From: Pohlia nutans
Lineage: Eukaryota > Streptophyta > Bryopsida > Bryales > Mniaceae
DNA length: 64,000 nucleotides
Assembly: GCA_022496805.1 (NCBI GenBank)
Contig: CM040087.1
Coordinates: forward strand, 34,744,253-34,808,252
Reading direction: 5' to 3'
Positions 21,421-32,239 of this stretch are shown here, piece after piece. Under the pieces are notes generated by a model. It searched no databases, was not told the origin of the DNA, and worked only from the letters and a program-made list of their open reading frames with translations. The position numbers were made by a program, and so were the translations under genes. Each line of letters begins with the position of its first letter. Position 1 is the stretch's first letter.

Positions 21421-24400
21421 TTATAAACGAAGCGTTTTGGCTTGTTTTTCCTTGATCAATGCCCCAATTACGTTCAGCACCTGCCACCACATATGCAAGC
21501 ACTTCATGTTATACCAAAGATGTGATGAGGCATATTTGGAAGCTCAGTTTGAAACTAGTACAAAATCACTCCAGTTTACATTTTCTGAGATGGATTTCTA
21601 ATGCTCTTATAAATGAAAAATTGTTGTTGAAAAAACCATCCTAGAAAAAGTAAATTGGGGTGGTTTTGTAGTAGTGTTTGGGGTCAAGAGTAACACATGG
21701 ATTAGGGAAAGAATCAATTCCCACCTCTAGAGCAGTCATACTTGGTGAAATTGCTGCAGGGTCTTCAATCCCCCATTGAGCAGAAATGGCTGTCCCATAA
21801 CAAAATACATGGAAAAATGTGAAAATCAGCATTCTAGATGTGTTTAGAAATTAAAGATTTTCAACCAACAATTGATCCATTCGTGCCCAAATGGCTTCAG
21901 GAAGCTTCAAGGAAGAGAACACAATGTACCAATAGAAACAAGAAATCATTCCCTATAATTTTAACAATAGAATATGTTTTGAAAATTGCTACGAGGTTAA
22001 TGAAAGCATGTAGAAGTACCTTGAATTGACACCATGGCATCTGCATTTCTGTACGTCTCTTTTCTCTCCTCGTACAACTTGGAAATTTTCACCAGAGCCT
22101 GTCATCACAGAAAACACTTATTATTAGATCCTTTAAGTGAAAAGACTACTCTCGGAAATCATTACAAAATTAACATATCCTCCAAACTCTAGCACTTCTA
22201 ACAATTCTAAAGAAGCGTTGTTCACCTTGTAGCTCATTCAAGCAACTAAGATGAAAAACAATTCCCATTTGGTTCGGACTTGTGTAACAAGTATATATGA
22301 TTCGTGTAACCATGGGTTAGATCCTTCTTCATGATTAACACAACACACATGAAGTTCCAACGTTCACCTCATCATCATCTCCACAGTTGGGAATCAATAG
22401 TTGTCGAGTCGTTGGACAATTGGCTACAGTTTCTAGAGGCATATCAACCCAAATAACTATACCATGCCTCAAAAAACCCCTGTGACAATCTCAACAAGCA
22501 TCTCATACATTAGAACAAGTGTAGACAAGTTTAAACATATATTAGAACAAGTGCTTCTCATACATTAGAACACCTAATAAAGACAATACACTAAAATCTG
22601 AGAGTAACATTTCATAATTAACAACATGATTCTGACACAACGTTTAGAGGCCAAGAAGTTGAGCATTAACCCCTCAGCGACGGATCAACCATTTTATGGT
22701 CTTTGCCCTTTTTTTACGGGCTGCCCAAAATAGAAAAAACATTTTTATAGAAAATAAAAAATATTTTTAAATAGGGAATCAAGTCTACTTTCCAACCCAA
22801 TTTGAATCATGTCAATCCGAGTTAAACTCCACCCGGGGGAAATTTTCAAAGAAAAACATTTCTACATTGTCTCAGGGGAGCACTCCCTTGTATATTTTGC
22901 ACACGTGCGATAATGACCTATTTGTTTGGGGGGTTATTTACCTTGCAAAAAATATTATAAGGTGATGGTATTTTACATGTAAAAAGCCTGAGAATATTAT
23001 ATGTGATGGTATTTTACATGTAAACATGTTTCACTTTTTAAAGATCCCCTATTTTACATGTACATTTTCTACAAAATTTATCTACAATGAATATATTGGA
23101 CCCTATTTTTTATCGCACGTTGTTTCTAAAATTTTCGCCAGTGAACCCCCCGAGTACATTGTCTAGTGTTAGAAAACTTACTATTTGGGGAAAGTAATGA
23201 TGTTCTCTCCGTTAAAAAATTTGCAATTTTTAATTTTAAAACATAATGTCTAGTTTTAACGAAACATACAAAATTTCAAATTTTAGAAATAAAATTTGTA
23301 ATTCTGATAAATATTTGAAGTTAAATGCTTCTAAATTCATTATGAGATGATAAAAAGCTATTTTTTGAAATTTGACCGTATGGATAATTACTAAACATCA
23401 AGCTCCTCATTTTCTCTTTTGGACCAAACTTCATCGAAGTTGAAGAAGTAATTTCTTATAACACATTTATGTTTTGCCCTTACCCCCTCCGTCATTTAGG
23501 GGTTAAGCCATTTAACCCTAAATGCCTGTACATTGTATTCATTCCATTCGATTGACATGAGCATCTGGTAGTTCCAAAATCAGCGTCAATTTTGCTTTGT
23601 ATTTGTCCAATTAGGAAAATCCACTACATGTCAAAATGCTCATATCAATCAAAGTTTTCTCTCAGTTTAACATTCACTATAAATATAGAAAATTTAAAGA
23701 CTTACAACAAAGTAAAGAAGAAATTTAGTGAACTTGTCATACATACATAGATCTACAACTGGACCTTCAATTCGGAAACAGATCAGAACAGACGGAAATT
23801 CTTACCAGTTTTCTGATTTCGCCACAGAACCAGGCCCAGTGGAAACGACCAAGCGACCCACGGCAGAAAGCTGTTGCAGCACTTCCGTCTACACAACAAA
23901 GCAGCACCACATGTAAACAAAGGCTCCCAAAGACCAATTTGAGGCTTTTGACCTGATGATGCAATCACATAATTAGTAGAAGAATTCACTGGAATCTGAA
24001 AATTGACCGGACTTTGGAATTTGCCCATTCAATCTCCATGACTTTGAGTGAAACTTTGACACTTGAGTACAATTATCAATTTGCTGGTAGAAGCTCAGGG
24101 GACAAGTGACCATTTGGAGTCAAAATGCAGACAGATTGACTGTCTCAGACCAGAAATTCAAATCAAGCATAAAACAGGTTTTCAGTAAAATTAGACTTGT
24201 TCAAGAGGAGGCCAACATAGGATCATCGTGACCATAGGCAGACCCTAAACCCTAAACCGTCCACATGAATCATAGAGAGAATATTCTTTTTGTAATGTCT
24301 AACTTTCCTGAAACAGTCTAATTTTACTCAAAACAGAGTACCCACCAGCAGTGAATCACGGAACATAGTGAATGGTCTTTTAGGATACACCTATCTACAA

Positions 24401-25836
24401 CACGAGCATTTAAACTCCGAGATAAATGTTTGTCAAGTGCACCTCAGCCTCTCTGTAGCCCTCCTCCTCTTCAGATATTTCTGTCCCACCTGCGGCTTGT
24501 TGTACTAAGTCATTGCTGCACACAATTTCACACCAACATGACATGTGCAATTAGAGCTGGATCAAAGAAACTGTGACCTATCTGTAAGCACTCAGATGTT
24601 TGCCAGATTAACAGAGATGTATACACTGCCCAAGTCTTCTCTAGCAATCGTAAGAAAGAGGGGTCAAAACAAACCTGTCAAAAAAGTAGTAACCCAGTTC
24701 TTTCGCTAATGTCTTCCCTATGGAAACCTTCCCACTGTCCATCAGACCTACACCAGACCATTCATTCTGAATATGAGCCGTGAATCATGACTAAGATCTT
24801 TAACATAAAACAAACTTTTTCATGCTCGTGAGCTTTTTTTTAGCTTTTTTACCAATAAGAAAAATGCAGGTTCCATGCAGGTCATCTCGCAATTCATCTG
24901 CCTTTTCCTGTGTACCAACAGAACAGAAAGAAAAAAGGCAGTCATTAGATCTGACGCACAAGGAAAAAGCAAGTTCAATACACTTAAAATTCTTGAACCT
25001 GAAACAACAAATGCACAAAGGGCATTCCTTACCTTCAACAGTAGGTCATAATTTGGACGAAGATTTTCAGCCGCTGCAATGCAAACAAAACATTAGCACA
25101 ATCATATTCTAGTGCGCTTCTTCTACACGTAAGACAATACTTCAACGCCCGTAACGATTTAAGGTTCGTAGACTGAACTTTCAAGGAGAATAAGACCCAA
25201 GGATTCACAGTTTTAGAATGACCAAATCTATCTGAAAAATATAATTGATAGAGGGCCAAATCTTATATCAGTGAAGAATGTTGCATGTGCTGGTCAGAGA
25301 ATAAACTAAAAAAGGTCACTATATCCATGAAGCCCAATTTCGTCCTTTCGGGTGGATCAGTCCCGAATACATGGAGTTTCTTAAGAAATGTTTAAAGTAA
25401 TCTTACTTCAATGCTACGCTCATCAGCTTTGCTCGCATTGTGAAGTACACATTTCCTGCCTAAATTGTTCCCATCCTGGTTGAGATTAGAATAACATGGT
25501 TTTGGTATCCAGCTACTGAATAAGCAGGCATTTCTTAGAGCATCAACTCAAGGAAATTCCAGAGGCAGTTTTGCATGTACCTGCATCGTCTCCGTGTCTT
25601 TCCTCACTCAAGTTCGTCGTCGACACATTCTGATGGCTGCTAGAAGCCGGGACTACATTGCGTTGTGATGAAAAGGTCCTCAGAGAGGCGCCATGCCGGA
25701 AGCTCTTCGGTGGCTGGAACCTTCGGTGCCCTTCACGATGCCATGACCCGAGTGCCGTCTCTTGTATGGGAACGAAACATTTACTCGAAACACTCGCCAC
25801 AGCAAGCGCTACCATCTTTTGTGATAGTTTCTTCAC
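21421..25836 (-). CDS. SKL1: Shikimate-kinase-like plastid protein, SKL1 type, 10 exons
   Basis: Exons on the minus strand: 25836-25581, 25073-25033, 24907-24853, 24747-24675, 24515-24443, 23888-23806, 22479-22368, 22098-22020, 21789-21725, 21480-21421. All are GT-AG with matching phases, giving 298 residues. A Ser/Arg-rich N-terminus of about 60-80 residues looks like a transit peptide. The kinase fold follows: CIFLIGLMDSGKVSIGKTLA (about 112-131), GYYFFDSNDLVQQAAGG, EAETEVLQQLSAVGRLVVST, FLRHGIVIWVDMPLE, and YRNADAMVSI near the end. Key positions are altered: the Walker A loop lacks its Ser/Thr, the FxDSD shikimate site reads FDSND, and the GGG motif reads GPG. It is therefore probably not an active shikimate kinase, matching Arabidopsis SKL1, which lacks the activity but is needed for chloroplast biogenesis. 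The start could instead be the Met at 25815. Confidence 0.9.
22670..23502. mobile_element. TTAA-bounded element in SKL1 intron 6 (833 bp)
   Basis: Left TTAA then CCCCTCAGCGACGGA; right TCCGTCATTTAGGGG then TTAA. The ends are inverted over about 15 bp. It carries a nested 284-bp element (22871-23154) and no coding sequence. Intron 6 spans 22480-23805. Confidence 0.75.
22871..23154. mobile_element. hAT-like MITE, CTCRGGGGRGCACT ends, copy 1 (284 bp)
   Basis: Left CTCAGGGGAGCACTCCC; right complement AGTGAACCCCCCGAG. Both sides carry TACATTGT (22863-22870, 23155-23162), an 8-bp target duplication typical of hAT elements. Its subterminal TGTATATTTTGCACACGTGC and TTTTATCGCACG regions recur in the copy at 28489-29250. 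Confidence 0.8.
25210..25380. repeat. Dispersed repeat fragment in SKL1 intron 1
   Basis: The ATATAATTGATAG-GGGCCAAAT...GTGAAGAATGTTGCATGTGCTGGTCAGAG stretch, shown here with a gap, matches fragments at about 16970, 18170, 19590 and 30230. It ends near AATTTCGTCCTTTCGGGT, a decayed version of the CCTTTAGGGG end. Confidence 0.55.
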
Positions 25837-26201
25837 TCTTCACTTCCGAAACCCTAAAACCAGAATCTCAACGAATTGAGAAAAAAAACATTAAGAATGA
25901 TCTTGCTCACGGTAGTCACACTTGATATATTGAACCCTAGCCTGCTGAACATTGTAACTATTCTTCCGCTCCTCAAACAACATTGGTAATCTACGTAACA
26001 TGCTTGCCAGGCTCACTGTGTCATATCCAAGAATTACAAATCGGAATACAACGCCAAAGGTTGTTTCCAGATTGCCTATCGCCGACTGGTCACAGAAACC
26101 AAGCACCTGATCCCTCAAGCACTACATCAATCCAACCTCGTCCAATTGAAGAAAAACTGACCACAACCATTCCCCCGAAAAAAGAACTGCGCAGAAACCT
26201 A
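25837..26201 (-). promoter_or_regulatory. Upstream region of the SKL1-type gene
   Basis: No gene recognised. A minus-strand open stretch at 25891-26118 (75 codons) contains a plausible-looking sequence (ILGYDTVSLASMLRRLP) but has no family I recognise and could be leader or an older exon. The promoter cannot be placed precisely. Confidence 0.35.
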
Positions 26202-26432
26202 CTCCCTCCGTTTCAAAATAAGCTTTTTGGCAAAACAAAATTTCCTAGCTTTTATCGTATGCTTTATAATTCAAACGTGAGCTCTATCCAGTTCAAACGG
26301 GGTGGACAATGAGAGTGACGCAAAAACTACATATTACTATTAAAGATAGACCACTTTCGGGTACTGAGACAACTTTTTTTTTCAACACAAACGTTAGGAA
26401 AAAAAATTGCAATTATTTCGAAATGGAGGGAG
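26202..26432. mobile_element. Stowaway-like MITE (231 bp)
   Basis: Left CTCCCTCCGTTTCAAAATAA; right complement TTATTTCGAAATGGAGGGAG (18 of 20 matching), flanked by TA at 26200-26201 and 26433-26434. CTCCCTCCGT is the classic Stowaway terminus of plant Tc1/mariner-related MITEs. It lies about 370 bases upstream of the SKL1-type start codon. Confidence 0.9.
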
Positions 26433-27112
26433 TACTGAAGAGAGAAAAACCCCTAACAAAACAGAAACTGCAAGAACTACAAAAAAACCAACAGTCGATA
26501 GCCGCAAAATTAACAACATCGATCCAGCTGCAAGATTCCAATCCGAAGAATTCTAAGAAGAGGAGATACGTCTCGGAATCGGCAGAGGCGAAATGGGAGA
26601 GAAAGCAAGGCAGCAAAATGGAAACAGTAGAGGAGCAATGGTGCCCAGTCCTTCCTATAATGTAGCTTGAAATGGACTGAGACTAACAAGTTACTTGGGC
26701 GTCAATGAGGCCATCTGCAATCTGCGCGAACTGCCTGCTTTGAGTGAGGAAAACAAAACCTTCAAGTTCCATTATTCCACGAATTCATTCCATTTGCAGG
26801 AGCCCTGCATCGAAACTTGTATGAGGAAATTGCGAGCGAGCGGGTAACTTTATTGAGCAGAGGGTATGGAGCTTTGCTGGTAATGAAATTGACGAGAGTG
26901 AGATACCTACCTCGATTTCGGAACTGCGACTGATTGCGCAAGCGAGAATCGGAACGACGGAGTACTCGTCCGAGGAGGAAGAAACAACAGTTGCCGCGAG
27001 AATGTGAAGATGGAGCCTTATCCGTCTCTTCCGTTCCGAAATCTACGATTTGCATGAAAATCTTCACCTCTTCTTTCTCTCCGGAAACGACCAAGGATTT
27101 ATGGTTTTAACG
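26433..27112. other. Intergenic, weak coding-like stretch on minus strand
   Basis: Open minus-strand frames at 26413-26616 and 26762-27094 are GC-richer than the flanks. The second could be a 5' exon ending at a GTAGGT donor (CGAG then GTAGGTATC at about 26910). No domain recognised. A 5' leader exon of the SKL1-type gene is one possibility. Confidence 0.3.
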
Positions 27113-27349
27113 ACATATGCTTTTCTGATACCACACCCAAAATCTCTTTTAAATTCCATTTTAAGTATGATTTTGTTTTTAATTTACTTTGGCTCTATTC
27201 TAAAGAAGTATAAATCTCTTTAAGATGCTCATTTTGGCACTTTAAAAACCCCAATTGGTGCAATGGAGTAAAAGTACAATGGACTAGTTATGTGCAAGAT
27301 TCTCCCAAAATATAACCAAGCCTGTGGAGCTTGCATTGTTGTTTAAGGG
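27113..27349. mobile_element. TTAA-bounded MITE, CCTTTAAACGACA family, copy 2
   Basis: It matches 19765-19941 (CGACATATGCTTT-CTGATACCA...TTCTAAAGAAGTATA) with about 60 extra bases near the right end. The right end TTGTTTAAGGG is followed by TTAA; the left end is truncated to TTTTAACGACATATG. Confidence 0.6.
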
Positions 27350-27391
27350 TTAAGATGATAGATAGATAGGAACTCCGATCCAATATTACTA

Positions 27392-27766
27392 GGCCGGCGT
27401 GAATAAAGTGTCTGTTCGTTTACCCATTAATCCAATGCCCACAAGGCAAAGGGTTAATGGTGCAAAACTACTCTCCCATTTCAGGAATAAACACTATAAA
27501 AGAAACCATAAACCAAATGACTAAGCTAACCTAACATGGAGATCATGGAAAAGCTCAAGTTTCTTTTGGGTATAAATGGAGTTGGTATGAGAGAGTGGTT
27601 GCCAAGTCACTACTTCAATGGTTGGTTGTGTATGAAGTGAGATGTTGTAGTGAAACGGTCCGGGTTTGATTCCCGTGGGGTCCGTGTGAGCATTTCTGTA
27701 ATATGAGTGACTGGGTGCTGCTGGTAGTTATCATAGGCAGGAAATTTGTAGCAACCAACCGGCCCC
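27392..27766 (+). repeat. Dispersed GGCCGG repeat with tRNA-like box, copy 2
   Basis: Second copy of the 15857-16236 repeat. GGGTTTGATTCCCG at 27662-27675 resembles a pol III B box, and GGTTGCCAAGTCACTA lies about 60 bases upstream. Possibly SINE-derived; neither a tRNA fold nor an A box is convincing. Confidence 0.6.
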
Positions 27767-27784
27767 AAGTTTTAAGATGACATA

Positions 27785-28165
27785 CTATATTTGGAAGGTA
27801 GGGTCGGCAGAAAATAATTCCCAAAAAACTGCCAAAAAATAAAATAAATTTATTAAGTATTTTGTCAAAATCAACAAAAAGCCAAAAAAAATAAAAATAA
27901 AAATTCTACATCAAGAGAAAAGAGAGTGCTCATTGAAATCATAATTCCAACTTCGACCATTGTCGCTGAAATTGGATGAAAACATAACACTCAATGAAAA
28001 TCGTAGAAATAAAAATAAAATAAAACGTTTAGCCGTCGGTAAATTTTAATGTTAAGTATTAATATCCAAATTTTTAATAATTACTTTTGAAAGTACCGAC
28101 CTCCATTGTTTTAACTTTTATTAATTATTCGACATGAAAGTGCCAACCTTGCCTTCCACGTACGG
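27785..28165. mobile_element. TIR element, CCGTAGTAGGAAGG family, diverged copy 2
   Basis: Inverted ends (GGAAGGTAGGGTCGGCA-type at the left, TGCCAACCTTGCCTTCC-type at the right) and TA on both flanks (27783-27784, 28166-28167). The subterminal AAAATAATTCCC and AATTATTCGACATGAAAGTG blocks match 2047-2322 in opposite orientation. Confidence 0.7.
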
Positions 28166-28488
28166 TATATAATTAAATGTATTAGGGTTATCCATATTAA
28201 AGTTTGAACTTGAGTTTTCATGTTGTGTTTTCCTTTTGACGTGTTTCATTGATGATTAACCTTTAAAGGTTCAAAGACCTCGTTCCAACCAATATTATAT
28301 AGCAGTATTCTATTGCAATTGGAATGGTTCTAAACCTTTCAAGGATTTAAGATCAAAAGTGAAATTAAAATTTATGTCAACATGGATTTAATGAGCTAAT
28401 GGAGGTCTTAATATAGAACTTTTTACTTACAACTCCGATTACTCAACAAATGCCAAATATACGCCAATGTATGTACTTTCCTCAAAGG
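28166..28488. other. AT-rich intergenic, nothing identified
   Basis: No credible reading frame, terminal repeat or RNA signal seen. Confidence 0.5.
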
Positions 28489-29250
28489 CTCGGGGGGCAC
28501 TCCCTTGTATATTTTGCATACACCTGCGATAATGGCCTATTAAAATGGGGGTTATTTACCTTGGATAATTGATTATATGAGATGGTATATTTTAAAATAA
28601 ATGTAAAACTTGGTAATTAATTGTATCCTATTAGTACTTATAATTTTTCTAGATGGCTATTTAAATAGGGGTATTTTACTTATACCATTTTACTCCCCAT
28701 TTTTTTTCTTTACCACTTTAGTTCAGTTTTGAAAGTGCAGACTCATGCTAAAGGGCTTGTGCAACCTATCTAAGTTAAGAACATGGGGGGAAAAAATGCA
28801 AGCATCAGGAAAGACAAAACCACATAGGCAATGAAATAGACTTTAAACACAAGGAATAGTTGTGCTTAATAGTACACTTTCAGAATTCAAAAACTCTGTG
28901 TTTAGGGTGAGCACTAGTAGAGGGACCAAATGAAGTCACTCCTACACTAGAAATAAGTCCTGCAGAGCACATTTTGAATGTTTACAAAACCTGTGACAGC
29001 CAGTTGCCCTTCATAGTTTACACCTACGTCCTACAAAAAATATTTGGCATAGTATTTTATATGTACCGGTAAAATAAATCTTCCATAATATATTGAATGC
29101 TATATTACTTATAATGTAGTTTTACAATTTAGAACAATGTATTTTACATGTACGTTTTTTACAAAATTTATCTACAAGGAATATATGGGACCCTATTTTT
29201 TATCGCACGCTGTTCTACGATTTTTTCCAATGCCCCCCCACCCCCCCGAG
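28489..29250. mobile_element. hAT-like MITE, CTCGGGGGGCACT ends, copy 2 (762 bp)
   Basis: It begins CTCGGGGGGCACTCCCTTG and ends CCCCCCCGAG, with flanks CTCAAAGG and CCTCAAGG (near-identical 8-mers with a one-base slip). Both subterminal regions match copy 1 (22871-23154). About 480 extra bases (roughly 28640-29100) are unrelated insertion or the longer parent interior. Confidence 0.7.
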
Positions 29251-29615
29251 CCTCAAGGGAACTTTAAGAGTTAAAATACTTACTAGTAGGTGGTTTTTTT
29301 GGCTATATTTCACCATATTTCTCTACAAAAGATGGCATTTCTCAATTTTTAAAGAAAAAAATGAAAAAAACTTGAATTTTCTTGCCAAATTTTCTCTATA
29401 TTTTAAAAAGAAATAACCAGATTTTGTGAAGAAAACTACCTACGTATGAAGAAATTCTATCAAAGTATGATTGTAAGCTTCATATTTTGCCAAATGTTCT
29501 TTCCTAATTTTTTTTACGTTGCTAATTAGGCTTCAAGAAAAAATATAGAAGAAAAACACTACTTACTTGTAGAAGTTCAAAGGAAAAACACAACATGGAA
29601 ACTCAAGTTCAAACT
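29251..29615. other. AT-rich intergenic, nothing identified
   Basis: Poly-A/T-rich sequence without a credible gene or terminal repeat. Confidence 0.5.
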
Positions 29616-29619
29616 TTAA

Positions 29620-30188
29620 CTCCTAAACGTCCTCACCTATGTCTAGTTTAGGCAGTTTTGCAAAGATGCATTATAAAATGCAATTAATATGAATATTTAG
29701 AACTTGATGTATGAATAAAAGTTATAAGTTTTTAATTTTAGATTCTATCTATACGGTTAGATCTATGACTGCTATCACTAATCTTTTTTTATAAATTTTG
29801 AAACATAAAATAAAAAATTATTTTGTAACTCAATTACGAATAAGATATTGACAATATGTGGATGAAATTTGTTGTGATGGGTTATAATGTAGTACTTTAG
29901 GTGTAGTGATTTTTGGAGATTTTTTGGATGCTTGATTTCAATAGTTTATTTTTTCAAGAACACTTTTAGACCAAAATCTTCAAGATTTTTGGTGAAACAC
30001 TACAACACAAAATGAGGCATAATTTTTTCAAAAATGATTTCCTTTTCGATCGAATCACACATACATGAAGCTAACTTCCCATAAAAAATTCAGTAAAAAA
30101 ATCACACCACAAAAAATGCAAGACGGATGAGAAAACACGGATGAAATCTGTACATCAGGCCAAAAACGCATGCGTGGGCAGTTAGGGG
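29620..30188. mobile_element. TTAA-bounded element, 570-bp family
   Basis: TTAA then CTCCTAAACGTCCTCACC at the left; GGCAGTTAGGGG then TTAA at the right. The interior carries the conserved GCTAACTTCCCATAAA and AAATCACTACACTT-type blocks (here in reverse orientation relative to 62191-62759). Non-coding. Confidence 0.75.
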
Positions 30189-30199
30189 TTAAGAATAAC

Positions 30200-30396
30200 T
30201 CTATTGTCAATTTTTTGTTCACATGCACCCATATTTTATATGATAGAAATTAGTGATAAACATTGCAATTGTTACTCCCGATTGTTGGAAACCAAACAAA
30301 TAAATTGGAACAAAAGCAAGTCTACATAGGACCTACTTAAAACTCCTAAAATAAACATGAGGTCCAATTCAAGTTTGTTTGACTTTTAGAAGTCAA
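30200..30396. repeat. Dispersed repeat fragment
   Basis: ATTAGTGATAAACATTGCAA-TGTT...AAATTGGAACAAAAGCAAGTCTACATAGGACCTACTTAAAACT-type sequence, shown here with gaps, matching copies near 19620-19740 and 16970. Confidence 0.5.
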
Positions 30397-30952
30397 TCCC
30401 TCACCTCTCTCCAGTTTTGGAGAATTTCAAAAATGTCTTATAAAATGAGATTAAGAGGGATATTTTGAACTTGATGTATGAATAAAAGTTGTACATTATG
30501 AAATTTTGATTCAATTTATACGGTTAGATTTATAAATTTCTATCACTTATTTTTCTATATAAAATTTGAAACTTGAAATACAATTTTTTTTTGTAATTGA
30601 ATTACAAATAAAATATTGACAATCTACGGATGAAATTTGTTGTGATTGGTTGAAATGTAATACTTTAAGTGTAGTGATTTTGGAGATTTTTTGGTTGTTT
30701 AATTTTATAAGTTTGACTTTTTCTTGAGCAGTTTTACACAAAACTCTTTAAACTTTAAGGTGAATCACTACAACATGAAATGAGGCATATAAAAATCACA
30801 AATCATCCCCTTTCTAATCGGATCACACATGCATAAAGCTAACTTCCCATAAAATACATAGTAAAAAATCCACTCTGCAAAAAGTGTATGATGGATGAGA
30901 AAGCTGTGTTTGTTTTTGTACATCATTTTAAATATTGACATTCCTTTAGGGG
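30397..30952. mobile_element. TTAA-bounded element, 570-bp family, decayed left end
   Basis: The right end CCTTTAGGGG is followed by TTAA (30953-30956). The left end reads TCAATCCCTCACC, a decayed version. The interior matches 29620-30188 in the same orientation. Confidence 0.65.
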
Positions 30953-30956
30953 TTAA

Positions 30957-31605
30957 GGTAAACCAACCTATTTGTGCCATTTTGAAATCATTATGTACCA
31001 ATTCTTACATTAGCTTTTTTGATATTTGTATATAGGGGGACAAATAGGGTGACTTTCAAATTGTGGCACATATAGAGTGGTTCACCTTACATCGACTACT
31101 AAAATAATTGAGTAAGGTGAAACACCTGAAAATGTCATTTTAAACAATTCAACATAGTCTAGGGCTCTTCTTTCATGAAAAAACGTTTTTGTAGTATTAG
31201 CAACTGGAAATGATAAATCTTCTACAATTTTTAAAAATTTTAATTCTTTTGGTTGGAATAATTTGTGTAAAAAAATCCAAAACATGTCAGTGATTCTTGA
31301 GCTTAGGCTACTGTGGAATTCCAACTTTTCACCATCATTCTTTAAGTAAAGAATTACGTGACATGTTCATTATTCCAGAATCTGCTATGACAATTCTTGT
31401 GCAATGTTCAATTCTTATTTCTAGGTACACCTTACGAGGGCTAAAGAACCCTATGAGTTGAACCACAAAATGTTATTATAAAAACTGGTTGAAAGCAACA
31501 AAATAGCATTGGGCACCCATGCACATCTATTTTTCCAGAGCTAGAGAGCTATCTAGAGTGCTCGTGGAGATGCTCTTATAACTCAACTTGTGCTACCGTA
31601 CTCAA
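30957..31605. other. Intergenic, nothing identified
   Basis: No credible gene. A GATGCTCTTA end at 31570-31580 resembles a PIF-type terminus, but no matching left end was found. Confidence 0.4.
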
Positions 31606-31728
31606 TTCACTGGGAAGTAAAACATTCCTGCCAAACCGCTGTTCAATACACTGGGAAGTATAACATTACTGCCAAACTGTTGTTCGATTCACTGGGAAGT
31701 AAAACATTACTGCCAAACTACTGTTTAT
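31606..31728. repeat. 41-bp tandem repeat, three copies
   Basis: CACTGGGAAGTA-AACATT-CTGCCAAAC-type unit starting at 31608, 31649 and 31690, exactly 41 bp apart with a few substitutions. Confidence 0.85.
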
Positions 31729-31744
31729 AGCAAGTTTTGCAAGT

Positions 31745-31882
31745 AACGCCATATTCGTTATATTGGCCGTTCCCAATTATTTTGTTCGCCCAAATAGTGT
31801 GACTTGAGTTCATTTTCTCTCCTTATCAGATTAGTGTGGGTAAAATATAAACAGGATTGGCCAATTTACTGAATATGGCGTT
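31745..31882. mobile_element. Small inverted-repeat element (138 bp)
   Basis: AACGCCATATTC at the left and GAATATGGCGTT at the right, with further inverted TATTGGCC/GGCCAAT just inside. Non-coding MITE-like unit; no clear target duplication. Confidence 0.6.
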
Positions 31883-31903
31883 CTGGTGTTAATTCTGTGA
31901 TCA

Positions 31904-32072
31904 TTGAATGTTACAGCTGATTCAGGAACTTTGATTGCGGTCGTTTTTGGTGTTGAAGGAGCTGCAGTCCATTCGATCAACATGGAGGTCGTCGTCGACG
32001 TTCCAGAAGCTCACGTTCATCGTCCGGTCCATGGCAGTTTTAGGCAGCGACAACGTTTCATCTGTTCCCAGG
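31904..32072 (+). other. Possible 5' exon of the downstream membrane-protein gene
   Basis: GC-rich stretch preceded by a TTACAG acceptor and ending CCCAG before GCAAAT, a good match to the rare GC donor. One frame (reading MEVVVDVPEAHVHRPVHGSF) stays open and would join in phase to the frame at 35304. If real, the intron (32073-35303) contains both Tc1 sequences. No transcript evidence. Confidence 0.3.
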
Positions 32073-32146
32073 CAAATAATTCTTATTTCCCGTTCTCACT
32101 GATCTTTTGGCTACTATATATTAAGTTGGTCTTTATGTCTCTGGGA

Positions 32147-32148
<2 letters not shown>

Positions 32149-32181
<33 letters not shown>
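32149..32181. repeat. (AT)n microsatellite
   Basis: Uninterrupted AT dinucleotide run of about 33 bases. Confidence 0.95.
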
Positions 32182-32187
<6 letters not shown>

Positions 32188-32239
32188 GTGATAGTGGGGT
32201 TGCTTAAAGTGGTACTAATATGGAACAAGAGACTCATGT

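Noticed and set aside
21641..21832. An SKL1-type reading continuing past 21725 to a stop at 21641
   Set aside because: The GAG-GTGGGA donor at 21725-21724 and an in-phase exon at 21480-21421 (VLNVIGALIKEKQAKTLRL) match the family C-terminus better.
26309..26665. 118-codon plus-strand frame
   Set aside because: It overlaps most of the Stowaway-like MITE and continues into sequence without recognisable domains.
27596..27680. Possible tRNA gene
   Set aside because: A B-box-like sequence is present, but no cloverleaf, anticodon arm or acceptor stem can be drawn, so it is treated as part of a dispersed repeat.
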